Below are positions 50,972 through 61,794 of a DNA stretch of 64,000 nucleotides, one piece after another. This DNA comes from Buchnera aphidicola str. Ua (Uroleucon ambrosiae) (GTDB lineage Bacteria > Pseudomonadota > Gammaproteobacteria > Enterobacterales > Enterobacteriaceae): NCBI RefSeq assembly GCF_000225465.1, contig NC_017259.1:551381-615380 (forward strand), given 5' to 3'. The position numbers and the translations under genes are program-made. Position 1 is the first letter of the stretch, and every line of letters begins with the position of its first letter. A model generated the notes under the pieces. The model saw nothing but the letters and a program-made list of their open reading frames with translations, was not told where the DNA came from and did no database searches.

Positions 50972-51313
50972 TCATGATGTTTTAATATTTTTTTTTATGT
51001 GTTCATCTAAAAATTCTTTAAGTTGTATTTTAGAAATTGCACCAACTTTTGTAGCTAGTACTTCACTATTATAAAACAATAATAGTGTTGGAATACTTCG
51101 AATAGAATACATTGGTGCAATATTAGAATATTCTTCAATATTTACTTTTCCTATGGAAATATTAGAATATTCTTCTGCTATTTCTTCTAAAATAGGAGCT
51201 AATATTTTACAAGGATTACACCATGGAGCCCAAAAATCAACTAAAAAAAAATTTTTTGATTGTAAAACTTTATTTTTAAAATTTTGTTCAGTTAGTTCAA
51301 TTATTTTATTCAT
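50972..51313 (-). CDS. trxA: Thioredoxin with CNPC active site
   Basis: Thioredoxin reduces disulfides in ribonucleotide reductase, PAPS reductase and others. The 113 residues (E. coli 109) have the fold blocks FFLVDFWAPWCNPCKILAPILEEIA, GKVNIEE and IRSIPTLLLF with the cis-proline. The active site is WCNPCK rather than WCGPCK. The glycine to asparagine change should alter the redox potential or partner preference; this is inference. It lies between rep and rho, with the E. coli genes gpp and rhlB lost. Confidence 0.95.
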   Translation of the reverse strand: MNKIIELTEQNFKNKVLQSKNFFLVDFWAPWCNPCKILAPILEEIAEEYSNISIGKVNIEEYSNIAPMYSIRSIPTLLLFYNSEVLATKVGAISKIQLKEFLDEHIKKNIKTS

Positions 51314-51458
51314 TTAAGTGTTTTACTCGAAAATAAGAAATTATAATTAATAGATTTTAAAACTCTATAATATAAAATTATATTCTATCATTTTTCATAA
51401 CTTTTTTAAAACTAAATTTAAAAAATTTATTGATAATTATTTTATCTGTGATGTTATA

Positions 51459-53471
51459 TTATTTTTTTATAATTTTTTTAAGATTATATATTTTAAATTT
51501 GTTTTCTTCTATTTTTTCAATAGATTGTTTTAAAATGTATGTCTTATCCCATTTTAAATCTTCATGGGGTAATTCAGATAAAAACCTACTAGGTAACATG
51601 TTTACTCTTTTTCCATATTTCTGATATATTTGAGGATAAGTAAAAAATAATTGTTTTTTTGCTCGAGTGATTCCAACATAAGTTAATCGTCTTTCTTCTT
51701 CTAAATTATTATTATCAATACTTTTTTGATTAGGCAGAATACCTTCACACATACCAATAATAAATACTGTAGAAAATTCTAATCCCTTAGAAGCATGTAA
51801 AGTCATTAATTGTACTTGATTTTTTTTTTCTTCTGTTGTATTTTCATCTGAAAAATCGCGAATAGTCATTCTTTCAACAATTTGTGATAAATTCATTGGT
51901 TGTTCAAATGAATTTCCTTCAAGCATATTTTTAAACCATTTTGATAAAGTATTAATATTATTTATGCTATTTTGAATTTTATTAGGTTCTTTGAATGTTT
52001 TAGCAATCCATTCTTTATAATTAATATCATGAATTATATCATCAATAATATTATATTTTTTTAAAAAAGATTTTTTAGTAAATTCTTTAATTTTGAAAAT
52101 AAATTCTTTAATTTTATTAATAGTGTTTTTTTTTAAAAAACTATTTATTTCTAAATTATCGCTTACTTGAAAAAAACTTGTTTTTGTTTGATTAGCCTTT
52201 TCTTCTATTTTTTTTAATGTAATCTTACCAATTTTACGTGAAGGAATATTGATAATACGCATAAATGCATAATCATCGTGAGGATTAATAATTAGACGTA
52301 GGTAACTTAATAAATATTTTATTTCAGGACGAGCAAAAAATGATGATTTTTCAGAAATGCAATATGGAATATTTTTTTTTACTAGTATTTTTTCAAGAAT
52401 ACGAGATTGATAGTTACCTCTATATAAAATAGCATAATCTTGATATTTTGTATTATTTTTGATGTTTTGAATTATAATTGTTTTAACTATTTTTTCAGCT
52501 TCGTGTTCTTCATTTTTTCCTATTAATATTTTAATACTTTTTCCATATTGTAATTGAGAAAATAATTTTTTTTCTAGATAATAATGTGTATTATGAGCAA
52601 TTAAATGATTAGCAGCTTTTAATATTCTTCCTGAAGATCGATAATTATGTTCCATTTTCATAATTTTTAAATTATGAAAATCTTTTTGTAATGAATGAAT
52701 ATTTTTTGGATTTGCTCCTCTCCATGTATAAATAGATTGGTTATCATCTCCTACTAATGTAAAATTCGAATTAGACTGAGTAAGCATTTTTATTAATTCA
52801 TATTGACTATTATTTGTATCTTGATATTCATCGACTAATAAATAAGAAATTTTTTTTTGCCAACGAGTTTGTATTGTTTTATTTTTTTTTAATAATAATG
52901 TAGGTATACAAATTAGATCATCAAAATCTAATATATTTGCTTGAAAAAGATAATTATTATATTTTTCATAAATATATGCATAAAACTCTTCCTCATGAGA
53001 TTGAGTTAATTGATATACTTTTTTAGGTGTTAAAAATTGATTTTTCCAATAAGAAATCATAAAATTGATTTTTTTTAATAATTTAATATTATTTATATTT
53101 TTTTTTTGACATATTTTTTTTAATAAATGTATCTGATCTTTTTCATCAAAAAGAGTGAAATTATTATTTAATTTTAATTCTTTAATCTCTTTTTTAATAA
53201 TTTTTAATCCTAAAGAATGAAAAGTAGAAACAATAATTTGATTTACTTTTAAACAATTTAAATATTTTGATAAACGTATTTTCATTTCATAAGCAGCTTT
53301 ATTAGTAAAAGTAATTGCTGCAATGTTATTAGGTTTATATTTACATTTATCAATTAAATAAATAATTTTATTAATAATCACTTTTGTTTTACCAGAACCA
53401 GCCCCTGCTAATATTAAACAGGGACCATTGATATATTTAATAGCTTTTTTTTGAACAATATTTAGACACAT
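51459..53471 (-). CDS. rep: ATP-dependent DNA helicase Rep
   Basis: Rep is a superfamily 1 3'-5' helicase that clears proteins ahead of the replication fork in contact with DnaB. The 670 residues (E. coli 673) show Walker A AGAGSGKTKVIINKI near residue 22, motif Ia TFTNKAAYEM, motif II LLVDEYQDTN, motif III DDNQSIYTWRGA, motif IV NYRSSGRIL and motif VI YVGITRAKKQL. Retention next to trxA and rho keeps E. coli order with ppiC missing. Confidence 0.97.
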   Translation of the reverse strand: MCLNIVQKKAIKYINGPCLILAGAGSGKTKVIINKIIYLIDKCKYKPNNIAAITFTNKAAYEMKIRLSKYLNCLKVNQIIVSTFHSLGLKIIKKEIKELKLNNNFTLFDEKDQIHLLKKICQKKNINNIKLLKKINFMISYWKNQFLTPKKVYQLTQSHEEEFYAYIYEKYNNYLFQANILDFDDLICIPTLLLKKNKTIQTRWQKKISYLLVDEYQDTNNSQYELIKMLTQSNSNFTLVGDDNQSIYTWRGANPKNIHSLQKDFHNLKIMKMEHNYRSSGRILKAANHLIAHNTHYYLEKKLFSQLQYGKSIKILIGKNEEHEAEKIVKTIIIQNIKNNTKYQDYAILYRGNYQSRILEKILVKKNIPYCISEKSSFFARPEIKYLLSYLRLIINPHDDYAFMRIINIPSRKIGKITLKKIEEKANQTKTSFFQVSDNLEINSFLKKNTINKIKEFIFKIKEFTKKSFLKKYNIIDDIIHDINYKEWIAKTFKEPNKIQNSINNINTLSKWFKNMLEGNSFEQPMNLSQIVERMTIRDFSDENTTEEKKNQVQLMTLHASKGLEFSTVFIIGMCEGILPNQKSIDNNNLEEERRLTYVGITRAKKQLFFTYPQIYQKYGKRVNMLPSRFLSELPHEDLKWDKTYILKQSIEKIEENKFKIYNLKKIIKK

Positions 53472-53535
53472 ATAAAATCACAAAGTTTAATTTATAAAAT
53501 ATATTACAAAATTTTAAAAAATATTTTAGATATTC

Positions 53536-55008
53536 TTATTTTGCAACTGTAATTTCTTTCATTTCTTTCATATAGCTTCGTAGCTTACGTCCAATAATTT
53601 CTATAGGATGATTACGAATCATGTCATTAATTTGATATAATTCAATATTATTAGTTGATTGGTTTAATAATGATGAACCAAGATCATATATATGTGTTGT
53701 AGATATAAATTTTTTTAAAATAGGGTATGCTGATTCAAAAAAAAGATAACTACCATATTCAGCAGTATCGGAAATTACTTTATTCATTTCATATAATTTT
53801 TTTCTTGCAATAGTATTAGCAATTAATGGCAATTCATGTAAAGATTCATAATATGCTGATTCTGCTATAATACCTGAATTAATCATTGTTTCAAAAGATA
53901 ATTCAATTCCAGCTTTTAATATAGCAATCATTAATATACCATGATCATAATATTCTTGTTCTGGTATCTTTTTAATATAAATAGGTGCTTTTTCGAAAGA
54001 TGTATCTTTAGTTTGTTTTCTCCAATCTAATAATTTTTTATCATTATTTTTCCAATCTTTCATCATTTCACTTGAAAATTCTCCAGAAATAATATTGTTC
54101 ATATGTTGTTGAAATAATGATGTTAATATTTTTTTAATTTTTTCAGAAATTTTATAAGCTCTTATTTTAGATGGATTAGATAATCGATCCATCATTAATG
54201 TAATACCACCATGTTTTAAAGATTCTGTAATAGTTTCCCATCCATTCTGTATTAATTTTGCTGCATATGCAGGATCATGTTTATTTGTAATTAATTTTTC
54301 ATAACATAATATTGAAGCAGTTTGAAGCATTCCACATAAAATAGTTTGTTCACCCATTAAATCAGATTTAACTTCAGCGATAAAAGATGATTCAAGTACA
54401 CCTGCACGATGTGATCCAATAGAAAAAGACCATGCTTTTGCTATTTCTAAACCTTTTTGATGAATGTCATTTTCATTATGCACTGCAATTAATGTAGGTA
54501 CACCAAACCCTCTTTTATATTCTTCTCGTACTTCAGTTCCAGGGCATTTAGGAGCTACCATAATAACAGTAATGTCTTTTCTAATTATTTCTCCAAATTC
54601 TACAATATTAAATCCATGTGAATAACCTAAATAAGAATTTTTTTTCATTAATTTTTGTAAGGTTGTTACTACATTGTGATGTTCTTTATCAGGAGTTAAA
54701 TTAATTACCAAATCAGCATTAGGTATTAATGATTCATAATCATCTACTTTAAAATTATTTTCAGTTGCATTGATCCAAGATTGATTTTTCTTTAAAATAC
54801 TGTTTTTTTTTAATGCAAAAGAAATATTTAATCCAGAGTCTCTCATGTTAAGTCCTTGGTTTAAACCTTGAGCACCACAACCTACAATAACTATATTTTT
54901 ATTTTTTAAAATATTATTTTTGTTATTAAATTCATTTTTTTTCATAAAACGACATTTTTTTATTTGATTAATTTTTTGACTAAAATTTAATGCATTAAAA
55001 TAATTCAT
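53536..55008 (-). CDS. ilvC: Ketol-acid reductoisomerase, class II
   Basis: IlvC isomerises and reduces acetolactate or acetohydroxybutyrate with NADPH in valine and isoleucine synthesis. At 490 residues (E. coli 491) it is the long class II form with a duplicated knotted domain. Motifs are the Rossmann [18 protein letters not shown] near residue 43, [19 protein letters not shown], the metal-binding [16 protein letters not shown] and [11 protein letters not shown]. It lies 35 bases after ilvD on the same strand; ilvA and ilvY of E. coli are absent. The product is an essential amino acid precursor for the host. Confidence 0.98.
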
Positions 55009-55043
55009 TATTAAAACTCCTATTTTATTTAAAAAATATATAT

Positions 55044-56897
55044 TTAGATATCAGATAGTTTTTGATAATCTCTAACAGCTCCTTTGTCAGCACTCGTACA
55101 AAAAAAAGAATATGCTTTTAAAGCTTCAGAAATATATCTTATTCGATTTTTTGGTTTATAAGATAAAGTTCCTTGCGCATTTTCTTGAATCAAGCGATGA
55201 GATAATTCTTTTTTTGTGATGTCTAAATGAATACTTCTATTAGGAATATTAATGTGAATTATATCGCCATTTTTAACTAAAGCAATCATCCCTTTATTTG
55301 CTGCTTCAGGTGAAATATGTCCTATAGATAATCCTGATGTACCTCCTGAAAATCTACCATCAGTAATTAATGCACATTTTTTTTCTAATTTCATAGATTT
55401 TAAATATGTTGTTGGATATAACATTTCTTGCATACCTGGACCGCCTTTAGGGCCTTCATAGCGAATCACAATTACATCTCCAGGAACTATTTGATTATTT
55501 AAAATAGCATCTACAGCAGATTCTTGACTTTCATATACTTTAGCAACTCCTGAAAAAATATAATTATTTTTTTCTATCCCAGCTGTTTTAACTATACAAC
55601 CATTTTTTGCTAAATTTCCATATAAAATTGCTAATCCTCCATCTTGACTATAAGCATATTTACAAGATCGAATGCAACCATTTTGACGATCATAATCTAA
55701 TTTTTTCCATCTAAAATCTTGAGAATATGGTTTAATTGTACGCAAGCCTCCTGGTCCAGCTTGAAACATTTTAATGATATTAGTATTTTTAGTTTTAAAA
55801 ATATCGTATTGATTTAATGTTTCTTCTAAATTAAGTTGTAAAACATTTTTCGTGTTTTTATTTAATAAATTAGCATGATTTAATTCTCTTAAAATTCCCA
55901 TTACACCTCCTGCACGATGGACGTCTTCAATATGATATTTTGAAGTACTTGGAGACACTTTACAAATATGAGGAATTTTTTTAGAAATGATATTAATATC
56001 TGACATATTAAATTTGATTTTTGCTTCTTGAGCTGCAGCTAATAAATGCAAAATAGTATTAGTTGATCCTCCCATTGCAATATCTAACATCATTGCATTT
56101 TGAAAAGATTCTAGATTCGCAATGTTTCTAGGTAAAACATCTTTATTATTATTTTCGTAGTATGCTTTAGTAATTTTTACAATAATTTTTGCAGATTCAA
56201 TAAATAAATTTTTACGATCAATATGAGTAGCTAGTAATGTTCCATTTCCTGGTAAAGATAAACCTAATACTTCAGTTAAACAATTCATAGAATTAGCTGT
56301 AAACATACCTGAACAAGAACCACATGTAGGACAAGCAGATATTTCAATATTTTTAATTAAATTATTTGATGCATTAGAATCTCCTCCATGAACAATAGCA
56401 TCAACTAAATCGATTTTTACAGTTTTATTATTTTTTTTAATTTTTCCTGCCTCCATGGGTCCACCTGATACAAAAATTGATGGTATGTTTAGTCGCAATG
56501 ATGCCATTAACATGCCTGGAGTTATTTTGTCACAATTTGAAATACAAATCATTGCATCAGCACAATGTGCATTAATGACATATTCTATTGAATCTGAAAT
56601 TAATTCGCGTGATGGAAGGGAATATAACATACCAGAATGTCCCATAGCTATTCCATCATCTATTGCAATAGTGTTAAATTCTTTTGCAACACCGCCATAT
56701 TTTTGAATTGCATTAGATATTAGTTTGCCTACTTCTTGTAAATGAATATGACCTGGAACAAATTGAGAAAATGAATTCACTACTGCAATAATTGGTTTTT
56801 TAAAGTCTTCATCAGTCATACCTGTAGCTCGCCATAATGCTCTTGCTCCAGACATATTTCTACCATGAGTGGTTTTAACAGAACGATATTGAATCAT
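55044..56897 (-). CDS. ilvD: Dihydroxy-acid dehydratase
   Basis: IlvD dehydrates dihydroxy acids to the 2-keto acids of valine and isoleucine and needs an Fe-S cluster. The 617 residues (E. coli 616) carry the cluster cysteines in [12 protein letters not shown] near residue 122 and [19 protein letters not shown] near residue 195. [19 protein letters not shown] lies in the C-terminal half. It is the first gene of the ilvD-ilvC pair. Cluster supply would come from the isc genes next door. Confidence 0.98.
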
Positions 56898-57143
56898 TTC
56901 AGAAAACTCCAGAAAAAAATAATAATTTTTAAAAAAATATTTAATATCAATTTCTTATAACTATTTTAAAATTATAATGTTTTTGAAAAAATAGTATTTT
57001 AGATATTATTTTTTTTAAAAATGAAAATAAATGAGGAATTATATTTTTATATAATTAAAAACTTGATGTTGATATCTTTTAAATTATTTTATTTTTTTTT
57101 CATTAAAATCTTAATTTAAAATTTGCAACAAGTGAGATTATTT

Positions 57144-57216
57144 CAGGGGCGGAAGGATTTGAACCTACAACTTTCGGTTTTGGAGACCGATGCTCTACCA
57201 ATTGAACTACGCCCCT
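57144..57216 (-). tRNA. tRNA-Trp(CCA)
   Basis: The acceptor AGGGGCG pairs with CGCCCCT, the anticodon arm CGGTCTCCAAAACCG gives CCA, and the T-loop is TTCAAAT. The body closely follows E. coli tRNA-Trp. The discriminator is G, followed by AAA, so the CCA end is not encoded. It lies alone between ilvD and iscS. Confidence 0.97.
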
Positions 57217-57384
57217 AACAATTTTGAAAATTATTGAAAAAATATTATATTCTTAATATTCATCAAAGTCTAGCATGTATTACATAATATTCTAAAATAA
57301 TAAATTTAAAAATTTTTTAAACCTAATTTTTTTAAAATGATAGAATATAAATATTAGAATATTATTTAAAGGTAAATATTTTTT

Positions 57385-58599
57385 ATGAAATTTCCAGTTT
57401 ATTTAGATTATGCAGCAACAACACCAATAGAACATCAAGTTGCAGAAAAAATGATGAATTATTTAACAATAGACGGTACATTTGGGAATGCTGCATCACG
57501 TTCGCACAAATTTGGCTGGGATGCTGAGGAAGCAGTAGATATTGCACGCAATCAAATATCAGAATTAATTGTAGCAGATTCTCGTGAAATTATTTTTACT
57601 TCTGGAGCTACAGAATCAAATAATTTAGCCATAAAGGGAATAGCTTTTTTTCATAAAAAAAAAGGTAAACATATTATTACAAGTAAAACAGAACATAAGT
57701 CGGTTTTAGATTCTTGTAGATATCTTGAAAGTAAAGGATTTCATGTTACTTATTTAACTCCAAAAAATAATGGTATTATTGATTTAAATGATTTAAAAAA
57801 TAGTATTCAAAAAGATACTATACTTATTTCTATAATGCATGTAAATAATGAAATTGGTATTATACAAGATATTAATAGTATTTCAAAAATTTGTAAAAAT
57901 TACAACATTTTTTTCCATGTAGATGCAACTCAAAGTATAGGGAAAATTCCTATTAATTTAAATGCAATAGATATAGATTTAATGTCTTTTTCTGCTCATA
58001 AAGTTTATGGTCCAAAGGGAATTGGGGGTCTTTATGTTCGTCGTAAACCACGTATACGTTTGTTACCTTTAATACATGGAGGAGGTCATGAAAGAGGAAT
58101 GCGTTCAGGGACTCTTGCAGTGCATCAAATTATAGGTATGGGTGAATCATTTAGGATGGCAAAAGAAAAAATACATGATGATTTTCTTTATGCAACAAAA
58201 TTAAGAAATTTACTTTGGAATGGTATTAAAAATATTGAAGAGGTATATTTAAATAGTGATTTACAACAAGGAGTTCCACACATATTAAATGTTAGTTTTA
58301 ATTATGTTGAAGGTGAATCATTAATTATGGCACTTAAAGATTTAGCTGTTTCTTCAGGTTCAGCTTGTACTTCTGCTAGTTTAGAACCTTCTTATGTATT
58401 AAAATCTTTAGGTATTAAGGATGAATTAGCTCATAGTTCTATTCGATTTTCCATAGGTAGATTTACTACACAAGAAGATATTATACATACAATTAAATTA
58501 GTTCATGAATCTATTAATAAATTGCGAGAACTTTCTCCTTTATGGGAAATGTTCAAATCAGGAGTTGATTTAAATAGTATAGAATGGGATCATAATTAA
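57385..58599 (+). CDS. iscS: Cysteine desulfurase IscS
   Basis: IscS takes sulfur from cysteine for Fe-S clusters and tRNA thiolation. The 404 residues equal E. coli. The start [16 protein letters not shown] matches, the PLP lysine is in [14 protein letters not shown] near residue 206, and the mobile sulfur-carrying cysteine is in [14 protein letters not shown] near residue 328. It heads the iscS-iscU-hscB-hscA-fdx cluster; the regulator iscR of E. coli is missing, so control is probably constitutive. Confidence 0.98.
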   Translation: MKFPVYLDYAATTPIEHQVAEKMMNYLTIDGTFGNAASRSHKFGWDAEEAVDIARNQISELIVADSREIIFTSGATESNNLAIKGIAFFHKKKGKHIITSKTEHKSVLDSCRYLESKGFHVTYLTPKNNGIIDLNDLKNSIQKDTILISIMHVNNEIGIIQDINSISKICKNYNIFFHVDATQSIGKIPINLNAIDIDLMSFSAHKVYGPKGIGGLYVRRKPRIRLLPLIHGGGHERGMRSGTLAVHQIIGMGESFRMAKEKIHDDFLYATKLRNLLWNGIKNIEEVYLNSDLQQGVPHILNVSFNYVEGESLIMALKDLAVSSGSACTSASLEPSYVLKSLGIKDELAHSSIRFSIGRFTTQEDIIHTIKLVHESINKLRELSPLWEMFKSGVDLNSIEWDHN

Positions 58600-58626
58600 A
58601 TTTTATTAATATAAGGTAATGTTAAT

Positions 58627-59013
58627 ATGGCTTATAGTAAAAAAGTAATGGACCATTATGAAAATCCAAGAAATGTTGGTTCCTTTTCTAATTCTGATAA
58701 TAATGTTGGAAGTGGTTTAGTAGGTGCACCTGCTTGCGGTGATGTAATGAAATTACAAATTAAAGTTAATGAAAAAGGAATCATAGAAGATGCATGTTTT
58801 AAGACATATGGTTGTGGTTCTGCTATAGCATCAAGTTCATTAGTAACTGAATGGGTTAAAGGTAAATCTATTACAGAAGCTGAATCTATTCGAAATACAA
58901 CTATAGTAGAAGAATTAGAACTTCCTCCAGTAAAAATCCATTGTTCTATTTTGGCTGAAGATGCTATTAAAGCTGCTATTGCAGATTATAAAAGTAAAAA
59001 ATATTCAAATTAA
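58627..59013 (+). CDS. iscU: Iron-sulfur cluster scaffold IscU
   Basis: IscU is the scaffold on which IscS and iron build 2Fe-2S and 4Fe-4S clusters. The 128 residues equal E. coli. The cluster cysteines are in GAPACGDVM, TYGCGSAIASSS and KIHCSILAED, and the chaperone-recognition motif LPPVK precedes the last one. It is followed by a hairpin and then hscB; iscA is absent between them. Confidence 0.98.
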   Translation: MAYSKKVMDHYENPRNVGSFSNSDNNVGSGLVGAPACGDVMKLQIKVNEKGIIEDACFKTYGCGSAIASSSLVTEWVKGKSITEAESIRNTTIVEELELPPVKIHCSILAEDAIKAAIADYKSKKYSN

Positions 59014-59029
59014 TTATATTAAATTAAGT

Positions 59030-59053
59030 GTTGAAAGAATACTTTCTTTCAAC
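59030..59053 (+). terminator. Hairpin between iscU and hscB
   Basis: GTTGAAAGA and TCTTTCAAC form a perfect 9-base-pair stem with a 6-base loop, followed by ATGTAATTTTTC. It could be a partial terminator or a processing/stability element giving more iscSU than hscBA-fdx message. It occupies the place where iscA lies in E. coli. Confidence 0.5.
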
Positions 59054-59094
59054 ATGTAATTTTTCATAATAAATATTATAATATAGGTGAAATT

Positions 59095-59616
59095 ATGGAT
59101 TATTTTACATTATTTAATTTACCAAAACAATTTCAAATTAATCAAAAATTACTTGCTAAAAATTTTTATACATTACAATCAAAATTTCATCCTGATTTAT
59201 TTATTTATGATACCAATTTAAAAAAAAATAGTTTTAAAAAATCAATAGAATTAAATACAGGTTATAAGACCTTAAAAGATTTTTTAAGTAGAGCGATATA
59301 TTTACTTGATTTAAAGGGTTTTAAAATAAATACAGACACTGTTTTATTAAATCACAATCATTTTTTAACAAAATACTTTTCTTTATATGAAGAAATAGAT
59401 CATTTAAAAAAAAATTGTTTTAATCAAGAAAATTGGGAAAATATTATAAAAAAAGTAATCAATAAAATAGAAAATTGTCAAAAAAATATTGAATTAGAAT
59501 TTGAAAAAGAAAACTACAAAAATATTATTTTTTTAATAGAAAAATTATTATTTTTAAGAAAAATAAAATTTAATTTACAAAAAGAACGTAATTTATTTTT
59601 AAGACAAGAAAATTAG
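59095..59616 (+). CDS. hscB: Co-chaperone HscB
   Basis: HscB is a J-protein that delivers IscU to HscA and stimulates its ATPase. The 173 residues (E. coli 171) have the J-domain with the HPD motif in SKFHPDLFIYD near residue 33, then the C-terminal helical IscU-binding domain. Sequence outside the J-domain is strongly Lys/Asn-drifted. hscA follows after nine bases. Confidence 0.95.
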   Translation: MDYFTLFNLPKQFQINQKLLAKNFYTLQSKFHPDLFIYDTNLKKNSFKKSIELNTGYKTLKDFLSRAIYLLDLKGFKINTDTVLLNHNHFLTKYFSLYEEIDHLKKNCFNQENWENIIKKVINKIENCQKNIELEFEKENYKNIIFLIEKLLFLRKIKFNLQKERNLFLRQEN

Positions 59617-59625
59617 GGTATATAT

Positions 59626-61455
59626 ATGATTTTTTTGAAAAAAAAATGCAAAAAAAAATTATTGTTAGGTATTGATCTTGGTACTACTTATTCATTAGTA
59701 GCTACGGTAATACAAAATCGTGTCAGATTGTTACTAGATGAACAAAAACGTTATTTATTACCATCTGTTGTACATTATAAAAAAAATACTGTTACAGTAG
59801 GTTGGGATGCTTTAAAAAATACTATTGAAGATCCTTCTAATACTATTAGTTCTGTTAAACGTTTACTTGGCCGTTCTTTGAATTTTGTCAAAAATACTTT
59901 TCCTATTTTACCATATTTTATAGAAGAAGATGAAAAAAAAGGTCTTTTTTTTCACACAGATGCTGGTGTTATTACTCCTGTCGATGTTTCTAGTCATATA
60001 TTAAAAAATCTCAAAGAAAGAGCTATTTTTTTGTTTAATCAAGAAATACATGCAAGTATTATTACAGTTCCAGCATATTTTAATGATATTCAAAAAAAAG
60101 CAACTAAACAAGCAGCTATTTTAGCTAAAATTAATTTAGTAAAATTATTAAATGAACCAACAGCAGCAGCTTTTGCATACGGTGTAAAAATACAAAAAAA
60201 AGATATTATTTTTGTATATGATTTAGGTGGTGGTACTTTTGATATTTCTATATTAAAATTACATCAAGGTATGTTTGAAGTATTAGCATCTAGTGGTGAT
60301 TCTAATTTAGGAGGCGATGATTTTGATTATGTTTTAGCCGATTATATTTATAAAAAATCAAATTTATCAGATCAATGCAATGATTTTTTTCAATCTTCAT
60401 TATTAAAGATTGCTAAATCTACCAAAATTAAATTAACACAATATGAAAAGGTTAAAGTTAGTTTTTTAAATTGGGAAGGTTATATTACTCGAGATGAATT
60501 TAATTTTATTATTATTCCTTTTGTTAAAAGAACATTATTAATTTGCTCTAATCTTTTAGAAGAAATTAATTTATCTATTGAAAAAATAGAAGAAGTAATT
60601 ATGGTAGGAGGATCAACTCGTGTCCCATTAGTATATAATCAAGTATCAAAATTTTTTAATAGAAAATTATTAAATGATATTAATCCAGATCAAGTTGTGG
60701 CAATCGGTGCAGCACTTCATGCTAATATGTTATTTAATATAAATGTTAAACGTAAAATAATTTTATTAGATGTCATGCCTCTTTCATTAGGTATTGAAGT
60801 AATGGGTGGTTTTGTTGAAAAAATTATATTACGTAATACTGCGCTTCCTATCTCAAAAACAAAAGAATTCACAACTTATAAAGATAATCAAAAATCTATT
60901 CTTATACATATTGTTCAAGGAGAACGAGAGTTAGTCAAAGATTGTATTTCATTATCTCGTTTTGTTTTAAAAGATATCAAACCTCAGAAAGCTGGATTAG
61001 TTCGTATTTCTGTAACATTTGAAGTAAATACAGATGGATTAATTAATGTTACAGTATTAGAACAAAATAGTAACAAAGAAGAAGTAATACAAATTAATAA
61101 TAATACTGTATTAAAAAATATTAATATTTCTAAAATAGTAGAAAATTCTTTAAAAAATTCTAAAAATGATTATTACTTTAGAGTAAAAGAAGAAAAAAAA
61201 ATGGAATCTGTACGTGTATTAAATATTTTAGATAATGCTTTAATAAAATATCAACATTTAATTTCTTCAAAAGAATTAAAAAAAATAAAATTTTTTGAAG
61301 AAAAATTAAAAAAATCTATTGAACAAGATGATTTTTTTGCTATTAAAACAAATTTAAAAAAATTAGATGAAGCAAGTATTAATTTCTTTTCATTACAATT
61401 AAAAAAGACGATTAATTGTTCTTCTATTTTAAATAGTTTAAAAGAGGATGTATAA
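59626..61455 (+). CDS. hscA: Fe-S assembly chaperone HscA
   Basis: HscA is the Hsp70 dedicated to IscU cluster transfer. The 609 residues (E. coli 616) have the nucleotide-binding signatures LLLGIDLGTTYSLVA, VYDLGGGTFDISIL and VIMVGGSTRVPLV, and the substrate-binding domain. The C-terminal lid is shorter and lysine-rich. It is adjacent to fdx with no gap (TAA then ATG), so translation is coupled. Confidence 0.97.
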   Translation: MIFLKKKCKKKLLLGIDLGTTYSLVATVIQNRVRLLLDEQKRYLLPSVVHYKKNTVTVGWDALKNTIEDPSNTISSVKRLLGRSLNFVKNTFPILPYFIEEDEKKGLFFHTDAGVITPVDVSSHILKNLKERAIFLFNQEIHASIITVPAYFNDIQKKATKQAAILAKINLVKLLNEPTAAAFAYGVKIQKKDIIFVYDLGGGTFDISILKLHQGMFEVLASSGDSNLGGDDFDYVLADYIYKKSNLSDQCNDFFQSSLLKIAKSTKIKLTQYEKVKVSFLNWEGYITRDEFNFIIIPFVKRTLLICSNLLEEINLSIEKIEEVIMVGGSTRVPLVYNQVSKFFNRKLLNDINPDQVVAIGAALHANMLFNINVKRKIILLDVMPLSLGIEVMGGFVEKIILRNTALPISKTKEFTTYKDNQKSILIHIVQGERELVKDCISLSRFVLKDIKPQKAGLVRISVTFEVNTDGLINVTVLEQNSNKEEVIQINNNTVLKNINISKIVENSLKNSKNDYYFRVKEEKKMESVRVLNILDNALIKYQHLISSKELKKIKFFEEKLKKSIEQDDFFAIKTNLKKLDEASINFFSLQLKKTINCSSILNSLKEDV

Positions 61456-61794
61456 ATGCCTAATATTTTATTTTTACCTCATAAAATTATATTACCGAAA
61501 GGTGCTAAATTACAGGCAAAAAAAGGAGAAACAATATTACACGTTGCATTAAAAAATAATATTAAATTAGAACATGCATGTGAACAATCATGTGCATGTA
61601 GTACTTGTCATTGTATTATAAGAAAGGGATTTTTATCTGTTTCAGGTTGGTCTGAGAAAGAAGATGATATTTTAGATAAAGCTTGGGGTCTCGAAGCTGA
61701 AAGTCGTTTGAGTTGCCAAGCTATTATTGGAGATTTAGATATTGAAGTAGAAATTCCTTTATACAATTTAAATTATACTACAGAAAAATATTAA
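61456..61794 (+). CDS. fdx: 2Fe-2S ferredoxin of the ISC system
   Basis: Fdx supplies electrons for cluster assembly on IscU. The 112 residues (E. coli 111) have the adrenodoxin-type cysteines in [12 protein letters not shown] (ligands C-x5-C-x2-C) and the fourth in RLSCQAIIG. Its TAA (61792-61794) overlaps the TAA of the convergent der within a palindromic TTAA. Fpr at 38.4 kb is a plausible reductase. Confidence 0.97.
   Translation: MPNILFLPHKIILPKGAKLQAKKGETILHVALKNNIKLEHACEQSCACSTCHCIIRKGFLSVSGWSEKEDDILDKAWGLEAESRLSCQAIIGDLDIEVEIPLYNLNYTTEKY

Noticed and set aside
56455..56706. 83-codon frame antisense to ilvD
   Set aside because: Shadow of the conserved dehydratase sequence; no independent support.
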